Origin: Linderina pennispora
Taxonomy: Eukaryota; Kickxellomycota; Kickxellomycetes; Kickxellales; Kickxellaceae
Assembly (NCBI RefSeq): GCF_002104995.1
Contig: NW_024468296.1
Coordinates: 1 to 59,575 of the forward strand
DNA length: 59,575 nucleotides
Reading direction: 5' to 3'
The notes beneath the pieces are model-generated. The model saw only the letters and a program-made list of their open reading frames with translations, did no database searches and was not told the origin of the DNA. Below are positions 56,801 through 59,575 of the stretch, in pieces (within the stretch, counting starts at the first letter, position 1; each line of letters begins with the position of its first letter). Made by a program: the position numbers and the translations under genes.

Positions 56801-58426
56801 TCCAAAAGTCGAGCTGGCCAGCCGCATCTTGCCAAACACCGCCGGCACCACCGGAGTTTTGGCCACAGGAACGCTCTCGCCGGTCAGCATGCTCTCGTTG
56901 ACAATGCAGTCGCCTTCGAGCAGCACCGCGTCGCATGGCAGCGTGTACATGTTGGAAGCAACCTCGAAGACGTCGCCAGGCAGCAGATCTTCGGCAATAC
57001 CGTCGCGCCAGATGCCGTCGCGCAGAATGCGTACGGGGCACGAAAAGTGTGCCATCTCCTTGATCTTGCGCGTGTTGCGCTTGGTCTCGACCAGCGTCTC
57101 GAGGATGCCCGAGATGGAGATGATCAGGATGCACGTCGCGTAGTAGTAGTAGTTGTCGAAGCACCACAGCACCACGCTTCCGGCCTGAACATGTAGAACG
57201 GGTTCAGCACCTCGTCGAACAGCAGCCTGACCGTCGACTTCTCCTCAATGTCAATGCTGTTGTCGCCGAAAATCGTGCTGCGCAGGTCGCGCACGTCATA
57301 TGTGAGCCCTGCGCGGATGCTGACCGGCGCGCGGGTCCACTGCGAGTCCATCCAGCACGCGTTCGGCAGGAACTTCTCCAAATACGGGTGGTACACGAAC
57401 CGGTAGTACATGTGCGAGAACATGGCAGGCTGTTCACAATGTCGTCGTTGTGGTCCTGCAGCGGCCCCTTGCGGGTCAGCGAGCCAAATATGGACTCGAG
57501 CGATCCGCCATAGAACCGCCGCTGCACGGGCACGCTGGCAATGGCGCCAAACTCGTCGTAACCACAACAGTCTCGGCGTCAGCGAGGCGGGCAGGCTGCA
57601 TTGTCCACGCGATCTTCCATTTGGGGACCCATCGGCACAGCAGCGGAATCACGCCGCACGACAGAATGCCGAGGACTGTGTACGCCCACCCAGCCAGCAC
57701 GCTGCTGGACATGCCGCGCAGGTGTATCTACCTTCAAAAATGATGCCCTGGTTAGCGGCATTGATCACCAGATTCTCCAGCCGCCCGCTGTTGCCGCAGC
57801 AGATCTGGCTGGCCCACGTCAAAGAGAGGAAATAGAAGACTTACCGTGACTCCTTCCTCCTCGAGAAAAATGCTCTGCGTGAACGGATCTGGGTTGTGCA
57901 CTACACGGGATTGCATTGCTTAGCTGCTGAAAGACAGGATTCCGAGGTGCACGTATGCAGCTTTGGCACATACCGTATTCGGGCAGATCCTGGTCATACG
58001 TCTCGTTAATGTCCTCGACTGCCAGACCCTCGTAGGACTCGCCGTCGCGCTCTCGCTCTCCTCCTCCTCCTCGCTGCTACTGCTGCTGCCCTCCTCTCTC
58101 TGCTTTGCGGCCTCATCCCATGTGTTCTGCCCAAACACGCCTGAATAGGTAAACGGTGCGTGGCTCAATCGGCTGGCCGGCCGCGACACCTGCTCGAGCG
58201 ACCGCGGCGTGCTGCTCGTTCCAGTCAATGGCTGCAGGGCACCCTGGCTCTCGAGCGACGCAGCAGGGGTTGGCGTGCCCTTGGCGTGTGGTTGCGGCGG
58301 CGGAATGGCGTTAATGGCAGAGTATTGCCGCGGCGTGCCTATTCGGCTGAGGTGCGGGTCCGTCGTTGACGCCGACGAGGACACGCTGTTAGCTGGCCGC
58401 TTGTCTGTCGACTCACGGTGTGCCAT
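53837..58426 (-). CDS. P5B-type ATPase (Ypk9/ATP13A2-like), paralog 2, many frame breaks
   Basis: Second P5B pump in tandem with paralog 1. Start [14 protein letters not shown] at 58426, Ser/Pro-rich cytosolic tail, then exons split by introns at 57919-57973 (phase 1, joins [20 protein letters not shown] to [16 protein letters not shown]) and 57728-57844 (joins FLEEEGVT to [14 protein letters not shown]). Conserved parts appear in order: ILITISGI-type span, [32 protein letters not shown] followed in another frame by [13 protein letters not shown], then an intact 622-codon end with [20 protein letters not shown] and [17 protein letters not shown]. One-base breaks lie near 58060, 57557, 57427, 57180, 56610, 56575, 56308, 56030 and 55730. 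Error is likelier than decay because motifs stay intact, but decay is possible. Confidence 0.85.
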
Positions 58427-58615
58427 TCTTTTGCTCAAAGTAGTTATCAATACAAGCTAGAAGGAAGGGGATGCAGGGGCCTGGAGAGCACAAGAGTCCG
58501 GAGAATACATAAAGGTCTTATCGGCTTGAAAAAACAAAAGCTCGAATATTTGTATTTTTTTCAAAGAAAAGAAAAAACGATGGGGAGAGAAGGGGTTTCC
58601 CAAAGTCTGGCCAGA

Positions 58616-59190
58616 TTACAGGCAGTCAACAACGCGGCCATCGGGCGCGCGCACATAAAACTCCTGCGTCTCCCACTCGCCGTTCTGCTTGCCAATGCGC
58701 CGCGACCGTAGCACCAGATGGCCCTTGACGCCTTGCTGCCGACCACGTTGAACTCGACGTCCACAAAGCCCTTCAGATGGCTGATGTCGCCACTGATCCA
58801 TGGGAACGCCGACGTGAAGTTGAGCTGCGTGCCAAACACCTCGCGGATCTCGTCGTTGTGGCGGGCCGTGAAGAGCGCTGCTGTCACGGGCGTGCTGGTC
58901 ATGCGCTGGTAGTTGAAGGCAATAATCGTGCCCAGGCCCCACGTTACGGCGGCCACGGCCACAAAGATCGAGATCTCCTTCTTGCGGCTCTTGGGCTCCG
59001 GCAGCTCCCGCTCCACCGCGAACGCCGGGTTCTTTGCATTCGCCTCGGCCCACGAATGCGCCGGTGCCTTGGTTGAGTACAGGCGGGCAGAGGGGCTCTT
59101 CAGTCCTTGCCGCCCAGCTGCTGCCAGCGTCCGCGAGATTCGTGCCAATTGAAGCGTTCTTAGTGTGCTGTGCATTATGAAATTCAACAA
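58616..59190 (-). CDS. COA1: Cytochrome c oxidase assembly factor Coa1
   Basis: Mitochondrial inner-membrane factor that holds early Cox1 assembly intermediates. Start at 59190 (MLNFIMHSTLRTLQLARISR) or at 59175 (MHSTLRTL); both give an import presequence. One hydrophobic span IFVAVAAVTWGLGTIIAF is followed by the Coa1 pattern: TARHNDEIREVFG, FPWISGDISHLKGFVDVEF, then after a one-base break near 58730 GVKGHLVLRSRR and WETQEFYVRAPDGRVVDCL, stop at 58616. Adding one G at the break restores the frame. Size about 190 aa, normal for the family. Confidence 0.85.
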
Positions 59191-59253
59191 AAGTGCTATT
59201 GAGTGAGAGAAAATGGCGAACAGGCTCGATCGCTTGATTAGGGCCCTGCTTCG

Positions 59254-59575
59254 CTACTGGCGGCGCTTTTTCGGCCGCGAGGTTTCCTTGAAGATGGCCA
59301 GCTGCTCCATGTACTCTGCTTTGGCAATAACCTCCTTCTTCTTGTGCATAGCCAGGTACTTTTTGCCCAGCCCGCACGTATGCAGGATCTCCTTGCGCAG
59401 GTCGTTCAGGCCGCGCTCGTGTTTGGCGCTGACCATCAGCACCCGCGGGATGCAGTTCCTCGATTTCTGTGTCTCCTGGGCCACCAGCAGGTGCCGCTTC
59501 GCCAGATCAATGCGGCTCACCAGATCGCACTTTGTCATCACCACCTGGTACTTTGTGCCAGTGCGGTCCAGCAGC
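59254..59575 (-). CDS. MRX8: EngB/YihA-type GTPase (Mrx8-like), C-terminal part, cut by the window end
   Basis: Ribosome-associated P-loop GTPase; the fungal mitochondrial member is Mrx8. Only about the last 107 residues are inside. VVMTKCDLVSRIDLAKRHLL contains the NKxD-equivalent TKCD base-specificity motif; MVSAKHERGLNDLRKEIL holds the SAK motif and the final helix. The C-terminal tail is Lys-rich (ETSRPKKRRQ). P-loop and switch regions lie beyond 59575. The order relative to Coa1 (same strand, 64 bp away) suggests close packing only. Confidence 0.75.
   Translation of the reverse strand, partial: LLDRTGTKYQVVMTKCDLVSRIDLAKRHLLVAQETQKSRNCIPRVLMVSAKHERGLNDLRKEILHTCGLGKKYLAMHKKKEVIAKAEYMEQLAIFKETSRPKKRRQ

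Overview
The window is nuclear DNA from a fungus. It has short GT-AG introns, tightly packed genes, a fungal type I fatty-acid synthase, a SAGA Spt8 subunit, fungal Coa1 and Mgr3-like mitochondrial proteins and an intron-containing tRNA-Tyr. A beta+alpha single-chain FAS, a fungal NAD-dependent L-lactate dehydrogenase and Fanzor elements suggest an early-diverging (zygomycete-grade, perhaps Kickxellomycotina) lineage. That placement is inference. Many genes are broken by isolated one-base shifts while the protein sequence continues perfectly in the next frame. This looks like uncorrected assembly indels, so I annotate those loci as genes with frame breaks, not as decayed genes.

Layout. 0.2-2.4 kb: divergent Sym1/Mpv17 family gene (-) and mitochondrial TPR gene (+, Mgr3-like), both with several frame breaks. 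3.1-8.0 kb: eIF4G with a long charged repeat. 9.0-10.6 kb: Fanzor (eukaryotic TnpB relative) copy 1, with its middle deleted. 11.2-22.2 kb: giant fused FAS. 22.5-28.7 kb (-): kinesin-4 motor gene with a 4-nt microexon in the ATP-binding loop. 30.0 kb: tRNA-Tyr. 31.1-33.5 kb: Hsp110 (Sse1). 33.8-35.2 kb: CDP-diacylglycerol synthase. 35.3-36.8 kb: Spt8. 37.1-38.0 kb: unrecognised multi-pass membrane protein. 38.3-43.2 kb: two paralogous SDR genes with a leucine-rich ORF fragment and Fanzor copy 2 between them. 43.5-46.4 kb: mitochondrial leucyl-tRNA synthetase. 46.5-47.4 kb (-): L-lactate dehydrogenase. 48.3-49.0 kb: calcineurin B. 49.0-58.4 kb (-): two tandem P5B (Ypk9/ATP13A2-like) ATPases. 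58.6-59.2 kb (-): Coa1. 59.25 kb to the end (-): C-terminal part of an EngB/Mrx8-type GTPase.

Most genes are housekeeping: translation, lipid synthesis, chaperones, mitochondrial expression and respiratory assembly. They are not an operon-like pathway. The accessory layer is the Fanzor pair. The two copies kept different parts of the protein but share an 83-nt identical, foldable 3' non-coding block, which is the place expected for the Fanzor guide (omega) RNA. This block, the P-loop microexon and a FAS that stops before the phosphopantetheinyl-transferase domain are the most noteworthy observations.
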